DNA of 64,000 nucleotides from Phoenix dactylifera (Eukaryota > Streptophyta > Magnoliopsida > Arecales > Arecaceae): NCBI RefSeq assembly GCF_009389715.1, contig NC_052404.1:8454745-8518744 (forward strand), in the 5' to 3' direction. Positions 10,724 to 23,268 of the stretch are shown here, piece by piece; the stretch's first letter is position 1; every line of letters begins with the position of its first letter. The position numbers and the translations under genes were made by a program. The notes below the pieces were generated by a model that saw only the letters and a program-made list of their open reading frames with translations, did not search any database and was not told the DNA's origin.

Positions 10724-13700
10724 ATGGTCATGGAGGCTCTTGTCTGCCGGAACCTCGGAGACCCGACCGTCCCTCTCTCCGATGCCTCCCCGATCTCCGT
10801 CTCGGGATCCCACCCCGTCCCTGAGCTCACCTCCCCGACCACCGTGAGGGTTCGGATCCGGGCGACGAGCCTCAACTACGCCAACTACCTCTCGATACTC
10901 GGGAAGTACCAGGAGAAGCCCCCACTCCCCTTCATCCCTGGATCCGACTACTCCGGCATCGTCGAATCCGTCGGAGATCGCGTCTCCAGGTTCAAGGTTG
11001 GCGATAAAGTTTGCTCCTTTGCCTCCCTCGGGTCTTTCGCCGAGTTCATTGTGGCCGACGAGAAGGATTTGTGAGTATCTGTGTGTTGAGTATTTTCTGA
11101 TGATGAAAATGCCTATGGATAATCATGAGGAGGCATAAAAATTTGTTCTTTAGCTCTTTTCTTTTGAATAGTTTGGTCAAAGTTCCCCTTTTTTCTTTTC
11201 AATTTACAATGGGTAAAATAACCTTGTCAATTAGAAGATTGATCACTACTGATGGATCTAATTGTAATTGACTTATTCGTTTACTGTCCATCGCTGAAAA
11301 AGATTTTTAGTGCCTGATGGATGCGACCTGGTGGCGGCCGGTGCTCTACCTGTTGCATTTGGTACTTCACATGTAGCACTTGTGCATAGGGCACAGCTGA
11401 AACCTGGTCAGGTATGTCCTTCCAATCTTTTGCTCTTATTCATTCTTTTACTGATTTAATATAATAACTTGATAGCCGAGCTACCGAAGTTTGCGATCTT
11501 TTTCATCTTCCTGAACTAAAGCATGGTAGAATTTAGTTTCAATTCTCCTTCTTGACCTTCACTTATACCAGGGGCATGTTTTTGTTGGAATTTTTTGACT
11601 ATAGTTAATATTTTCTAAGAACACGTAGAACATTGTTGTGGGATGAACATATTTTGCTTGTTTGGTAGCATCTTGGATGCATTAAGGATGGTGTTTTCTT
11701 TGCTGTAACAAGTTTATTTTTGAGAGAATTTCTTATGCTCCTGGACTTAGTTATACACAACCACCACATGCAAAGAAGCAAATTCTATCCAGAGTATGGC
11801 ACCATGGACAGAAGTTTCATGCAAGATTCTGAAGCGGGTGCAGCCTTCAAATTTAATTATTTCCAGAGCATGTTTTTTCACAGAAAATTGACCACTTATG
11901 TCACTGGAAATGAAGAACCCCTTGATGCGAATTAATGGGATAAAATTGGAATTTCCAGAATTAAAAAAGATGCTAGTATTTGTGCTTCAGCTATAAGGTA
12001 CTTGCTTTATTGGTTATTCGGATCACCTTTCTTTTTGAGCATGCATTAGTGTTTTCAATCTCATAAGCTAAGAGTAGTGGATTCTAGTTAACATCTCAGC
12101 TTATTATGAATTGTTATCTTTCTCCCCTTCACTTTAGTTTTTGATGTGTATCCAAGGATTTATGCAATCATATAAATTCAGTTCGCAGACCTGTCAGTGG
12201 ACCGCTTTGACCCAGCTGTGGTTTTTTTTATTGTTCATTATCTTAATGAATTGGATTGGACCTAGTCCAATCTTTTCTCCAAAAAAAAAAATATATTCAG
12301 GTTCTGCAAATATATTTATTTGGGCCTGTAGCTCAGTGGTTCACGAGTATATTTGCAACTTTAGGATAGAAGGATCAACCGTTACATTTCAGACAAACAA
12401 GAAACTGCTATCTTATTTTTTCCTGCATAGATAAATTCTGAATAAGTTGCATTTGGTCAACAAAATTGAAGATCCTCATAATTAGGCTGTTAATATTAAT
12501 GAACATGACAACACTGCAGGTATTGCTTGTTCTTGGTGCAGCTGGTGGTGTTGGACTCTCAGCTGTACAGATAGGAAAAGTTTGTGGTGCAGTGGTTGTT
12601 GCTGTTGCTAGGTATTTGACTAATACATGCATTTATAAAAATGCTTTCAGAATGTTATTTGTTTTTCTCTCATATCAAGAGAAACTATAACTTGGAATGA
12701 CTTTTAATTTTCAGGGGAGACGCAAAGGTTCGTTTTCTCCAATCGATGGGTGTTGATCATGTTGTTGATCTGGGCAAGGGTAATGTTATAGAAAGTGTGA
12801 AGCATTTCCTCAAGGCAAGAGGTCTAAAGGGCGTTGATGTTCTATATGACCCAGTTGGGGGCAAACTTATGAAGGAAAGCATGAAGCTTTTAAACTGGGG
12901 AGCACATATTCTGGTCATTGGATTTGCAAGTGGTGAAGTTCCAGTTATCCCAGCTAATATTGCTCTTGTTAAGGTAGTCCCTATAAACCAATCACAAATA
13001 CTGGATACAAGGTGCGGTGCATGTTTGAATAAAGCTATTTTTTTTTCTTCTCCTCTTTTTTGGCCATGGGGGTGGGAGGTGGAGGGCTTTTCATGGTTTA
13101 CTATTTTGCTCATCTCTAAGTTTTATGATTTATTATGCAGTTATTCTTGTTCTTGTGCTCATACAAACTAAATTATGTCATATTTATAAAATTTGGACAA
13201 AAGTTTGCCTATAATATTTTATTTGATTGATGCTAACTTAATGGCGTGTAAAATGTGCTAGAACTGGACGGTTCATGGACTCTATTGGGGTAGCTACAAA
13301 ATACATCAACCCCATGTCCTTGAAGACTCTCTCATGCAACTGCTCTCCTGGCTATCGAAGGGCCTGATAACCATCCACATCTCTCATACCTATAGTCTGT
13401 CAGAGGTCAGCAACTTATTTTAAACCTACAGTCTTGGCTGCAGCATAATTTTTACTACTCTAATTTTGTTTCTGCATCTGCATAATGCTCAGCGTAAGCT
13501 AACAGTTCTTATTTCTAAGTCAACTGTACATCCATTTCAAGCACAATGTCTGACTAATATGACTGAATAGTCTTTCAGAAGAAGCATGCTTGCAGTTTGA
13601 TGTGCTTATGGTAGTCTTTTTAATATCATTTACCCTTTGAATGTCATACTTCTATGGTTTATATTCATGATTATATAGCATATCCTTAATGTTTGCTTTA

Positions 13701-14739
13701 AATCTTGATGGTATGTTATGAGTGATGTCATCTGTGTAGATCATTGTTACAAGAGTATTACTGTCTTGTGATACTGCTGGACTAAGAATAAATCCACTGG
13801 ATAATTTTTTTGAACAAGAAAATTTGGAATTAAAACTTGATTGTGATCACGTACTTTGCATTTTAAAAACATAACTGTAGTATATCATATAACATGTTGT
13901 TTATTTTTATAATCCTCATCCCCGAATTGGGCTTGAGCTTGAATCCATCCAATCATTTAAAGCCTTCTTTGTTGCCCCATAGAATCTATTTTTCTTTTCG
14001 CATATAAGTGTGACTTCCATATTAACTTTTCTAGTCCTCCAAGAAGGAATCATTGTCTGTGTCGGTTTTTTGTATCATCCTTTAGCCAAGCCTGCCTCAA
14101 TCTGGTGTCTAAAACAATCGTCTTTTCATCAGTCTTTAAAGGAACTTTTGGTTAAGCAATAATAGAATCTAGTGTATACACAGAGTTGTTGGCTAGTGCC
14201 TTCACCTCGGAAAAAGGAACAACAAATCAAATTAATCAAGTTTTATCTTAGTATTCATAAATCAACATCAACTCAGGGGTACTCATTGGTTGCAAAATAT
14301 TAGTGAAATCTGTTGCGTTTGTGGTGGTACTGTTGCTATAGTTTATTGTCATGATCAATCTGGTAAACTAAGAAAAATACAGAATAAAAGGACTTTATTA
14401 TCCCTTTTATCACAAAATGGTAAAAAGCCATTACTAGTTTACCACCTTCATTAAGAGGACAAAACTGTGTATCCTAAATGATTTCAAATTGTGATGAAGT
14501 ATGTTGTAGATAACCCTTTTCTTCTTTTGGCAGAATAGCTACGATAATATTTCTTTTATCCTTACATTTTTACTTCTGATAAATCTTTCTTATAATCATT
14601 GCAACTACTCACCTCATTTTCTTTTGCCCCTGTTTTTTGGCAGGCTAATCTTGCTTTTGCTGCTATCAAAGAAAGAAAGGCCATTGGTAAAGTGATGCTC
14701 GTCATTGAGAACTCCTCTGCAGGAAGATCAAAGCTTTGA
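10724..14739 (+). CDS. NADPH:quinone oxidoreductase-like protein, zinc-independent MDR family
   Basis: Six exons join in frame to 348 aa: 10724-11070, 11303-11411, 12520-12611, 12715-12973, 13262-13405 and 14644-14739. The N-terminal half has the catalytic GroES-like fold (LNYANYLSILGKYQ, PFIPGSDYSGIVESVGDRV). The Rossmann half has the cofactor motif VLVLGAAGGVG at about residues 154-164, then DVLYDPVGG and GFASGEVP. The C-terminus ends ERKAIGKVMLVIE. No zinc ligands are apparent, which fits the quinone oxidoreductase/zeta-crystallin branch that reduces quinones or enones with NADPH. I use ATG 10724; ATG 10730 (MEALVC) is an equally good start. The exon 2 acceptor is the AAAAG at 11302: the AG at 11310 would give an immediate stop. 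Exon 1 is far more GC-rich than the rest. Introns 2 and 5 exceed 1 kb. Confidence 0.93.
12321..12385 (+). other. tRNA-like A-box fragment in intron 2, possible SINE relic
   Basis: The sequence GGGCCTGTAGCTCAGTGGTT looks like the 5' end of a tRNA and contains a polymerase III A box. It does not fold on: there is no matching acceptor 3' strand and only a poor B box. It follows a poly-A stretch at about 12281-12292. It may be a degraded tRNA-derived SINE or coincidence. Confidence 0.25.
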
Positions 14740-15729
14740 TGTCCACTTCATGAATCATAGGCAATGGTCATGAAGCTTTCTTGCTTGGAACCATGCTTAA
14801 TTATATTTGTCCAACTGATAATTAGTAATGTAAATGAGAATCAAGACTCAAGATGGTGGCTTAAAACATTATGGGAGAAGCAGAAGCCACCGGTGAGAAA
14901 TGGACCTCCGTATATATATTAAACGCTATAAATCAACAAAAAGGAGTTGTTGACTTGGTGGCCTTCCCTACCTTTTCCCTAGAAATAAAAAATAATATGG
15001 ATAAGAGGCATGTTTATCTTTGATGGGATGATGTCTTCCTATTTGTTCATTTTCGCTTAAATTATGCTATGGACTATTTCTAGTACTTCTTTCAGGGCTT
15101 CATTTGCTAGCTTTACGGATAATTTTATTACCTTCACGAGGAAGATCACGTCCCTCATTACGAGCTTGTACCCGATTACCTATGCCTTTAGACTAGAGCT
15201 GCTGTTTTATTTGAGAGCTTTTATGAACCATTTATATAAAATGGTTGAGACCTCCAAGAAATAATCTGTAATGTATGAGATTCTGTAATGTGTCAGCTTT
15301 TGGCCTTTGGATTTGGTTATAGCTGATAGTTTTGGTGGTAGCTTTTTTAGTTACATATTGGAGCTTTCCCTGGCCTCTCACAAAAATAATGCAAAATAAT
15401 AATAAGAAGAAGTAGAATACGAAAGAAGAGCCACACAAAGTTTAGAAGCCTAATCTCTAAGCTAGCTTGCTCAGCCGACCAACACAGTGATGGACTCAAA
15501 GTTATAAAGATTTTTCTTAGTCGGGAATGAATGCTGAAAAAAAGGGAATAGATTTATATATCAAGCAAAATTAGGTGATTAGAAAATTGTAACAAGAGTT
15601 GTCAAGAAAAAAGTTTAAGACTGACATGAAACTTCTCAAAATATATTAGTTCATACTGGCTAAGATAGCAAGAGTCTAGAGAAACAAAACAATTTTTTTA
15701 AAAACGAAATATATCAAATAATTCGATTC
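14740..15729. other. 3' flank of the oxidoreductase gene, otherwise empty
   Basis: The first few hundred bases would be the 3' untranslated region of the oxidoreductase gene. A 66-codon open frame at 15064-15264 has no recognisable features. Nothing else is supported. Confidence 0.4.
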
Positions 15730-15801
15730 GGGGCGTTGCGAGAATCGAACTCGCGACCTCTCGCACCCAAAGCGAGAATCATACCACTAGACCAAACGCC
15801 C
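15730..15801 (-). tRNA. tRNA-Pro (anticodon UGG)
   Basis: On the minus strand a 72-nt cloverleaf can be folded. The acceptor stem GGGCGTT pairs with AACGCCC and the discriminator is C. The D arm contains GGTCTAGTGGTATGATTC. The anticodon stem CTCGC/GCGAG encloses loop TTTGGGT, giving UGG, and the T arm has the GTTCGATTC loop. No intron is present and no CCA is encoded, as expected for a nuclear plant gene. Internal A and B boxes are intact. It should decode CCN proline codons, chiefly CCA. Confidence 0.96.
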
Positions 15802-16679
15802 TTTGTTGTTTTGGCATTCAACCAATCTTTTGTTAAAACTAAATATTATTTTTATTATCAAGACTAACAACAGACTAAGCCGCTTTGATAAATAATTCAA
15901 CTGAAACCTAACCCAACCTCTATAATCCATTTCATAAATTGGTCAAGTTGGTCATGTTATAAATGACACCATTAATCTAGTAAACTAACTTGATATGCTT
16001 AAATAAATTTAACATGATTAACCCATCACTAACCTGATTAAACTTTTAACCGATATTAAATATTAATTTCGTATTTAACAAACATAATGCCATACATAAA
16101 TGTTTAAACATTACCTCCACAAGTAACTGTATTCAATTAGAGATAAATGAGTTAGTCGTGTCAACATGTTTATAACCCAAATAAAATTTTGTCCAATCTA
16201 AAGCTATTTGATTTCACATCAGCTGGTAAGAAGATTAGGTATCCTATTGCCACCCTCGATGCTAGTCCATCTAGCCCTACAAATTTCCTTACTTTCAAAC
16301 TTATCTACTTTTTTATTGGAGAGGGATGCTAGTCACTAGCTTCATTCTATCACTTTGGCAAGTTTATGCACTTTGATCAAGCAAAATTAGGTGATTAGAC
16401 AAATAATGCCACTCAAGAGCAGAATTCCCACCAATAATAAGGATATATCGATAGAAAATCTTTGAAGCCAGCTTAGTTTTCATAGAAACACTATTGTCTA
16501 ACAAATTCTTTGCCCTGATTGGAGCGACTAGCATCGTGGCAAGTTGCAGTGAATAAAATGAATAACTGAACCGACGAAAATGAAGGAGCTAAAGCTCGGC
16601 CAACAACTTTCAATACTGTAATTGTTCATTTATTTGGAAAATAATATACTTGTTTGCACCTGTGCTTGCTTTGAAATTT
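15802..16679. other. Intergenic, nothing recognised
   Basis: AT-rich DNA between the tRNA gene and a LINE relic. No open frame longer than background and no clear repeat boundary was seen. Confidence 0.4.
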
Positions 16680-18061
16680 AGACGGATAGTTGGTGTTGGG
16701 AGAACTAATAACGTAATTAACGATTCATGGATCCCTACAATTCTACTCGTATGTTATCCTTAAGCTACTAATTATGAGACTCTAAAAGGTGAAGTGGTTC
16801 AGGATTTGATGGTGGCTGGAGAAAGGACGTAGGAAAGAACATTCATTGAGCAGTGAATTGGAGGTGAGCTTAGTTCCCACATATTCTCTCTAGTGATCCC
16901 CTTGGGCGGCTTAGCTGATAGAATTGGATAGGATGGCCGTAGTGGATAGAGAGTTAGCGTCACTGAACTTGTACACTTCTTAAATGTTCTTCAGAGCGGC
17001 AGAGGGATATCTAGAAGGTAGGTGTTCGTTCAAAAGTGGTCCTTTTTTCTCTAAAAATTAGTAGTTTGAGGTCGACTACTATGCAAAAGGACTCTTCATA
17101 GTAGAGGTAGTGTCATACCATTACCACCTCATTGTGATTAGTGTATAGAAACAAAAGAATCCATCGACTATGTGCTTTTTAGTGTCCCATAGTAGTATAG
17201 ATTTGGAGCCAAGCTTGCAGTTATTTGTTGTTATCTTTACGCCTTTGGAATTTGGATAATTTTATCTAGTCTATTAAGGATGACAGCCTTAGAAGATATG
17301 TTGATCCTAGGCATGTCTCATTTTTCTATATTTCCTATCATATATGGTTAGTTAGAAATAAGAGACGCTTTGAGAATACTGATGAAAGCCCATGAGTTGT
17401 TGTGTTGAGAGCTCTACACTATTCCTTGGACTTTATGCAGGCCAATTTATTGGAGGGATTGATGGGTGTTAGGAAAATCTAGAGTTTCTCTTATTCCAAT
17501 CTTGCTTCCCATGTGATTTACTTAACTTAGGAATCTAGAGCTCTAATTTTCTAAAAATCAACAATGATGGCAGTGTAAGGAACAAGGGACAAATTGGTGG
17601 AGCAAGCTTTATCATTCCAAAACAGCAGGAGGCTCTTCCTTGTGTGATGTAAAGGTCCTATTGGCTGAACTAAGGGCTGCAAGGGAGAGCTTGGCATATG
17701 CCATTACTCGCCTAAAGGTAGATAACATTGTATTAGAAGGGGACTCGAGAATAGTTATTTCCTGGATCTCTACACAAGCTCCGCATTTAGGAGCTTAATC
17801 ATCCATTGATGATGGATATTTAGAGACTTAAATCGAACATCACTTTATACATAATTAAGCGTATTTTCAAAGAGGCGAGTTGGACAGCTGATTGGGTGGA
17901 TTTCTATATGGCTGATCACAATGGATCTGATCTTTGGGATACCTCCTCTATATTATTGGGTTACCTCTGACATAGGTTGATGATGGATGCGACTCAGTGT
18001 ATTTATTCAATGGCTTTGTGAAGCAGTCGGATCAATACACACGCACACAAAAAAAAAAAAA
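16680..18061 (+). mobile_element. Degenerate LINE 3' half with RNase H relic
   Basis: In broken frames the + strand reads like the C-terminal part of a plant L1-type ORF2. A 'VGVGRTNNVINDSWIP' stretch near 16690 matches the segment after the reverse transcriptase. 'IWLVRNKRRFENTDESP' lies near 17350. An RNase H-like block runs at 17560-17800 (INNDGSVRNKGQIGG, AELRAARE, VLEGDSRIVISWIS). The last coding-like block, ADWVDFYMADHNGSDLWD, ends near 17940 and a poly-A tail follows at 18049-18061. Many stops and frameshifts show it is long dead and 5'-truncated. Confidence 0.72.
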
Positions 18062-18859
18062 TTTCTGGACTGACAAGTGATGACCAAATCAAAGGATGTG
18101 ATCAAATAAGTGCTATTGCCCGTTGTCCCCTGTATATAGAAACTATTATATAATCTTAGTTCGGAATCACTTCAGTAGGTGAACACAAATTAAATTTGGT
18201 TTATGTCAAGTGCAAACCACTTACTCACCCAATCAATAGATTTTTGTACTGCTTGGGTTAACTCCAGCACCTACAGACCAGCCTAGCTGATCAAAACCAA
18301 CATATGAGTTGGTAAATATGGGTTTTTAAAAAAAAAAAAATCCTCCGCAAAATTTTGAACAAGTGTTATTTTTCTAGTTCCAAAAAAAATTATGTTATTT
18401 ACAATGTCAACCTTCAAAACTTGTTTTAGATACTCGAGATAGTTTTTAACGCTTCAACTTTTTGCCGAGGGCTGAAAGGGTGCCACAGCCAAGGAAACAA
18501 AGAGCATGTTCGATGAGGTGCACAAGATAATGACTCATCCTTTCCATAAAGAATACCATGAAATATAGACCATTACAAAGAATGCCTCCCCTGCCAACGT
18601 AATCGAGGCATCACATAAATGTATTTTTGTCCTGATACCATGTTGAAATCATCACTTGTCCTAAAAGCTTAAACTAATAGGATGAGATAGATTTATTTAT
18701 ATATTTTATATTTCCTTACAGATTACAAGGTTATCCCGTCACATCGTATTCCTTCTCTCAGCTGCCAAACTAGATAACCAATCAACCATTCAAAACCATC
18801 ACAGAAAGACGCGAGTCAAAATAAAGGGTTGTGAAAACAGTAGCCTGACTAACCTAACA
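18062..18859. other. Intergenic, nothing recognised
   Basis: No gene or repeat boundary could be supported. Two short poly-A runs occur near 18330 and 18388. Confidence 0.35.
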
Positions 18860-18895
18860 TTGCCGTCTCGACCGATGTCGGGCAATTTTACCAAG

Positions 18896-19280
18896 AAATT
18901 CTTTGATGTAACGGGTAGAGCACCCGCAAGCAGCAGCAAAAGAACCAATCTTCGATGTGAAAGTAGCTGTTTTTCTTATCCTCGTGTTCTGATGATCTGT
19001 TCCCCCAACCCTCTTTCATTCTATATAGCGTTTTTTTTTATTCTTATTTTTTTAATTTGGTGTAAACATCTAAAGCCCTTTCTAGTTATTTGATCCAAGT
19101 TTTTGTTTTCATGGATCGATTAGGTTTCAATCAACCCAGAATCGATAACTAGGACTAGCAATCAGCGAGCTTGCGACGTTATATAAGGACTCCCACCTAC
19201 TTAGGCAGGCGGATGCCTGTTTACGATGGAAGGAAAAGCTTGTACACTGCTCGTGCTCTACCTTTTACATCAAAGAATTT
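18896..19280. repeat. 28-bp inverted repeat with a 329-bp loop
   Basis: The arm at 18896-18923 and the reverse complement of 19253-19280 match at 26 of 28 positions. Read on opposite strands both arms encode KFFDVxGRA: KKFFDVTGRAPA on + and IKFFDVKGRARA on -. The cause is unknown. It may be a remnant of an inverted duplication of a coding fragment or the ends of a mobile element. Confidence 0.6.
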
Positions 19281-19491
19281 TATGGCGCTCCTCCTGTGCT
19301 CGGGGTGGCGGAGTGTATCCTTCTCCATAGCCACCACGGCTGCCTCCGCCGCCGCCCCGTCCTCTGCCTCCTCCGCCTCTACCGCCCCGTCCTCTGCCTC
19401 CTCCCCGCTGGCCGGAGGATGGAGCTCTGAGCTGCGCCTCCCTATAGTAATCACCACCTCTCCGGCGGCCGCCACCGCCACGCCTCGACAT
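19270..19491 (-). other. Gly/Arg-rich (RGG-type) open frame, possible gene fragment
   Basis: A 73-codon frame starts MSRRGGGGRRRGGDYY, continues through RGG/GRGGRGG repeats and ends EERHKIL before a stop. RGG boxes bind RNA and are methylated in fibrillarin, GAR1 and the N-termini of some Argonautes. This could be the first exon or N-terminal scrap of such a gene, but I see no following domain, and the lower end runs into the inverted repeat arm at 19253-19280. The segment is very GC-rich relative to its surroundings. The upstream minus-strand flank (19492-19640) has the pyrimidine-rich look of a 5' leader. It may be a pseudogene or a captured fragment. Confidence 0.3.
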
Positions 19492-19639
19492 CCAGCTGCC
19501 GAGTTCAAAGTAGAAGACAACGTACAGAGAATGGTAGAGGAAACGTCAGAGAGTTGGAGAACTAGTGCATTGGACGGGGAGAGAACAAGTGGGTCAAGCC
19601 GTAAATAGCACCGGAGAGAGCACAAGTTATTTGTGACGA

Positions 19640-20999
19640 CTTACCATCAATAGCTCTTTGGGTCAAGAGAAGATCTCCTCCCTGGCGCATATAAAATCTT
19701 CGGTAGGCATTCTGCTCTCATCCACGCAACGATGACAGTCATTTATTTACGACGACTTACCATAAATGACTCCTTGCGTCAAGAGAAGATCTCCGGCTTC
19801 CTGGCACTTATGAAATCTCCAGTGCGCCTCATTAATCTCGTTTGCTGCCCATCCAACGTTTTGGGGCAAAACTGCAATGATTATTTCTCCTACCGTGTTT
19901 CAGGCTGATTTTTGATAATTTTCAAGTTCAAAAAAATTCAATATAAATCTTAATTATTTCCTACTTCCACATGAAAATATAGCTCGACTTACTTTCAACT
20001 CCAATTATTCGGAGCAGCACCGTGCTTGCCGTTCAGCATGTATTAAATACTCTCTAACCGACAGCAGGCAGCAATAATTTCAGTCGATAAATGAAACCGC
20101 ATGTTAACCTGTTCCTTTCGGACATTTTTTCTATTTTAAATAATTTACACGAACATATCATGATTATTCTCATAGATCTAATTTTCCAGTGTTTTTGTTC
20201 TAATCATTGTTTTTAATATTGGGTTTTCTGCAGATATTGCTTCTGCTTCTATCATTGCAACATGAGAAGAACCAAAAAAAAAGGGGTTAGTGTTAGATAT
20301 TGCCATGATATGCCTGTCTGGGACAATTTTCAAGTTATTATGGCGTATGATAGGCATTACTTTTTGAAAATGGTTTCGTCTTCCCCTAGTCATAGACAGC
20401 TTGAGTGCTCGGCGTTTGCTTACTTGGGGATTGATGTGAGTTCCTTCTCTGATGGAGGTAAGTTTCAGCGGCATGACTGGGTTGTCTTGACCAGGTAAAC
20501 AGGCCCATATGGCTTGTTGTCAGGGATGCTCGCCATTGTGCAGCCGATCAAACCAAAACGCAACATAGACAGCCAAAGCTGTCATAATACTTTTATGGTT
20601 GTTTGTTTCTCTAAAGCAAAGGTTTGCAAGCCCTCTTTGAGCATTTCATTACAAGTCATCAAACAGATATCAGCATACCTGTAGTTTAGCTACCTGAAAT
20701 TGCCCATTTTATTTGTCAGATATGGATCACTTTTAATTTATTTATTTTGCAGAAAAGGCCCAATATTACAATATTTAGGATTTTGCCCCTCACCTCTGAT
20801 ATGGTATGTTGCATTCAGCATGGAACAAAATATATGCTGTGGACTGTGGTATTGGCAGAAGAATTTGTTTCAACCGTTCAGAATCCAAATTCGTTAATTC
20901 CTGCTCATAACGGGCACTGAGGTTCTCTCTTTTATCTTCAGGTAATCTCTTCCTATCGCTTTGTTTGGAACCCCTCCATTGGGATGGATTCAAATTAAT
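19640..20999. other. Intergenic, one unexplained open frame
   Basis: 19640-20160 holds two similar short blocks containing GACGACTTACCAT (about 19635 and 19760), a partial local duplication. At 20262-20498 a 78-codon + frame begins MRRTKKKGVSVRYCHDMPVW and ends at TGA/TAA-rich sequence. It is slightly richer in coding-like composition than its flanks but matches no family I know. Confidence 0.35.
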
Positions 21000-21049
21000 T
21001 CTACGGTTCTGTCAAACCAGGAGCCAGATATCTTATCGGATGGCAAGGG

Positions 21050-21840
21050 TGCATCTTCTTCTTATTCTTCTTCTTCTTCTTCTTTTGGGTTACTAAAACG
21101 GGCATTTCGTACATCACGGATACGAATATACCCAGTAGAATCAGAAAACAAAAAGTCCCGAAGTACTCCGGGCATCTCTCTCCCCCCAATCCATAGGGTA
21201 CCTTCTGAGTGGCTCGCAATATATACCACCACCAAGTCGGCCGCCCCATTGGCCTCACGATACACATGCATGACCGGAAATGTGACATTCTGCCTCGCCA
21301 TCTCCCAAATATCGCGAAGCAGGGGGTGAACTCCTTCATAACTGCTCGAGCTCTTTTGGACCCTACTGATCACAGTGGTCGAATCTCTCTCCAGTAAGAC
21401 TGAACTCATTCGAAGCACTCACTGCGCATAACACATACCTATTCAGGCCGCCCGCAGCTCTGCCCAGGAACCGAGGTGTCGAAGGACGCATCTTCTTCAT
21501 TCACAACATTCATCTCTCTCTCTCTCGACCGCGACTAGAAGGGACCCACCCCATCCAGGCTGGAGCCCAGGCCCTTGGGCAAATTGAGCCACTGCTCGTG
21601 AAACCAGAGCATGGTAAATCAAGAAGCGAAGGCCGATGTCCCTTCGAAATCCAGGTGGGTAAGTGACAAGGGGCCATCCCAACTGACCTATATGGTTTGG
21701 TTGTGCTGCCGGGAGCCATCCTCTTCGTACCAGCATTATTCCGCTGGTTGAACTCTTTGCCGTCTGCATGATTTGGCCGGCCTCCCCTACACATTGCATC
21801 ACCTACAATGCTTCCTCCATTTGGCTAAAGATTAATTCAA
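21050..21840 (-). mobile_element. LINE 3' fragment with RNase H-like domain
   Basis: On the minus strand, 21418 down to 21062 reads SSVLLERDSTTVISRVQKSS, then EGVHPLLRDIWEMARQ, HVYREANGAADLV and a terminal GYIRIRDVR. This is the order of the C-terminal RNase H domain of plant LINEs. It ends in an AAG-rich tail near 21050-21085, the expected 3' end. Upstream, less conserved pieces (WAELRAA, LPTWISKGH) occur in other frames with stops between them. It is a truncated, inactive copy. Confidence 0.7.
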
Positions 21841-22512
21841 AAACCGTCACCAGGTAGGCTGCCGAGGCGTTCACTCGTTGCATCGGGGAGTCCAATTTCC
21901 CGCTGACGTTTGCCTGATCGGTTGCAATTGGGGCCCCACTTCCCCACCATCCAACTACAGACAAGATACATGCATTTTAGATCAAATACGTGCTCAATCG
22001 AAAAAAATATTGTACATTCAACTCCACTTAGGACAATGACTGAAAGTCTTTATCTGCTTGAGCCACGTAATGTAAGATTTTAAAAACTAGACTTCTTGAC
22101 AGAATCTGCAAAGAGAGAGTTGAAGCAAGTTTGCAAAATTTCCATGATCCCCATCATGCACCACCAAATCTGTACAAATTGACTCTAAGCATGTAATTTC
22201 AAAAGATGCTTATACATCAAGAACTTTTCACTCAACAATAATATGATAAAAATTACATTTTTATTCATATACACGGCATTGGACTTCTCCATCTGTTTCT
22301 GTTAAAATTTCCCAACAAGGGGCTATATAGATTGGGTACAGAGGAATATGGACACAACAGCTGTCGCAACAAATTTTGTGGCATTCATAGGTAACGCTTC
22401 CAGCAAAGACACTGATTCCGCCACATAGCAAAGCATGGAATGTGGTCATCCTGCTCATTTCAGACCAGAGTTCGACATTTTTGTCATCAGTTGAGTTTGC
22501 TGCCAGTGTAAC
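21841..22512. other. 3' flank of the RING-finger gene
   Basis: No separate gene is seen. The 3' untranslated region and poly-A signal of the minus-strand RING-finger gene should lie in the upper part of this stretch. An AATAAT run near 22235 could contribute to 3' end formation. Confidence 0.35.
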
Positions 22513-23237
22513 CTAGAATAATTGGAAAAACAGGCTTGTGGAACCATCACCAAACGAGCGAAGGTCTGCAGGTTTGACCAATGCCCTGCACAGTGGGCAT
22601 GTGCGTTCTCTCTCAAACCTGCAAGAGGCATAAATGGTTAATGAAAAGTGTCCAATGTAATGTTCTTACAAGAATAGATGAAAGAAAAGTGATATCCTGA
22701 AAGCAACTAAAATTTCTCACAAAGTATTGTGAATTAAACTTTTGTAGGTAGGAGCAACTTTTGTAGTGTAGATTATATTCGACTATTTGGATCTTGAATT
22801 TAAATAGTCCATTGATTTTGAATCGTAGATTCCTTTTTCAAAAAAGTTCATGTAAGTGTATAGTCCAACTCCTTACACATACACATAGATAAGCACGCAT
22901 ATATACACATATGCATATAGAGGTAGACTAGGATGTGGTCAAGTGGATAAACTGCTAACATACCAACAATCACGAAGACCCCTAGCTTATGCATCAGATG
23001 GTCAAAGAATGGATAGCTTAAATTTAACGAAACAATACATGTTTTTTGAACAATTGAGGCATAGGCTAGTGATCGCAAATCACACGATTTTGGTATGTAA
23101 ATATCTTAAAAATTATAGATCACATCCAATGGTTTGAATCATCGATGTTCGAACCCCATCATCCAATATTGGTCTAACTACATCTTAGCGGAGATAAACT
23201 CGACTGACGCATATATCTATATATACACATACATACA

Positions 23238-23268
<31 letters not shown>

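Noticed and set aside
12321..12385. Possible tRNA gene starting GGGCCTGTAGCTCAGTGGTT
   Set aside because: No acceptor-stem partner, no anticodon arm and a poor T arm; kept only as a possible SINE relic.
19171..19625. Longer frames of 134-145 codons on both strands around the RGG frame
   Set aside because: Ala/Ser-rich shadows produced by the GC-rich repeat in other frames; no domain or initiation context.
23226..23266. Regular ACAT repeats considered as a CRISPR-like array
   Set aside because: Tetranucleotide microsatellite without spacers, in a plant nuclear intron.
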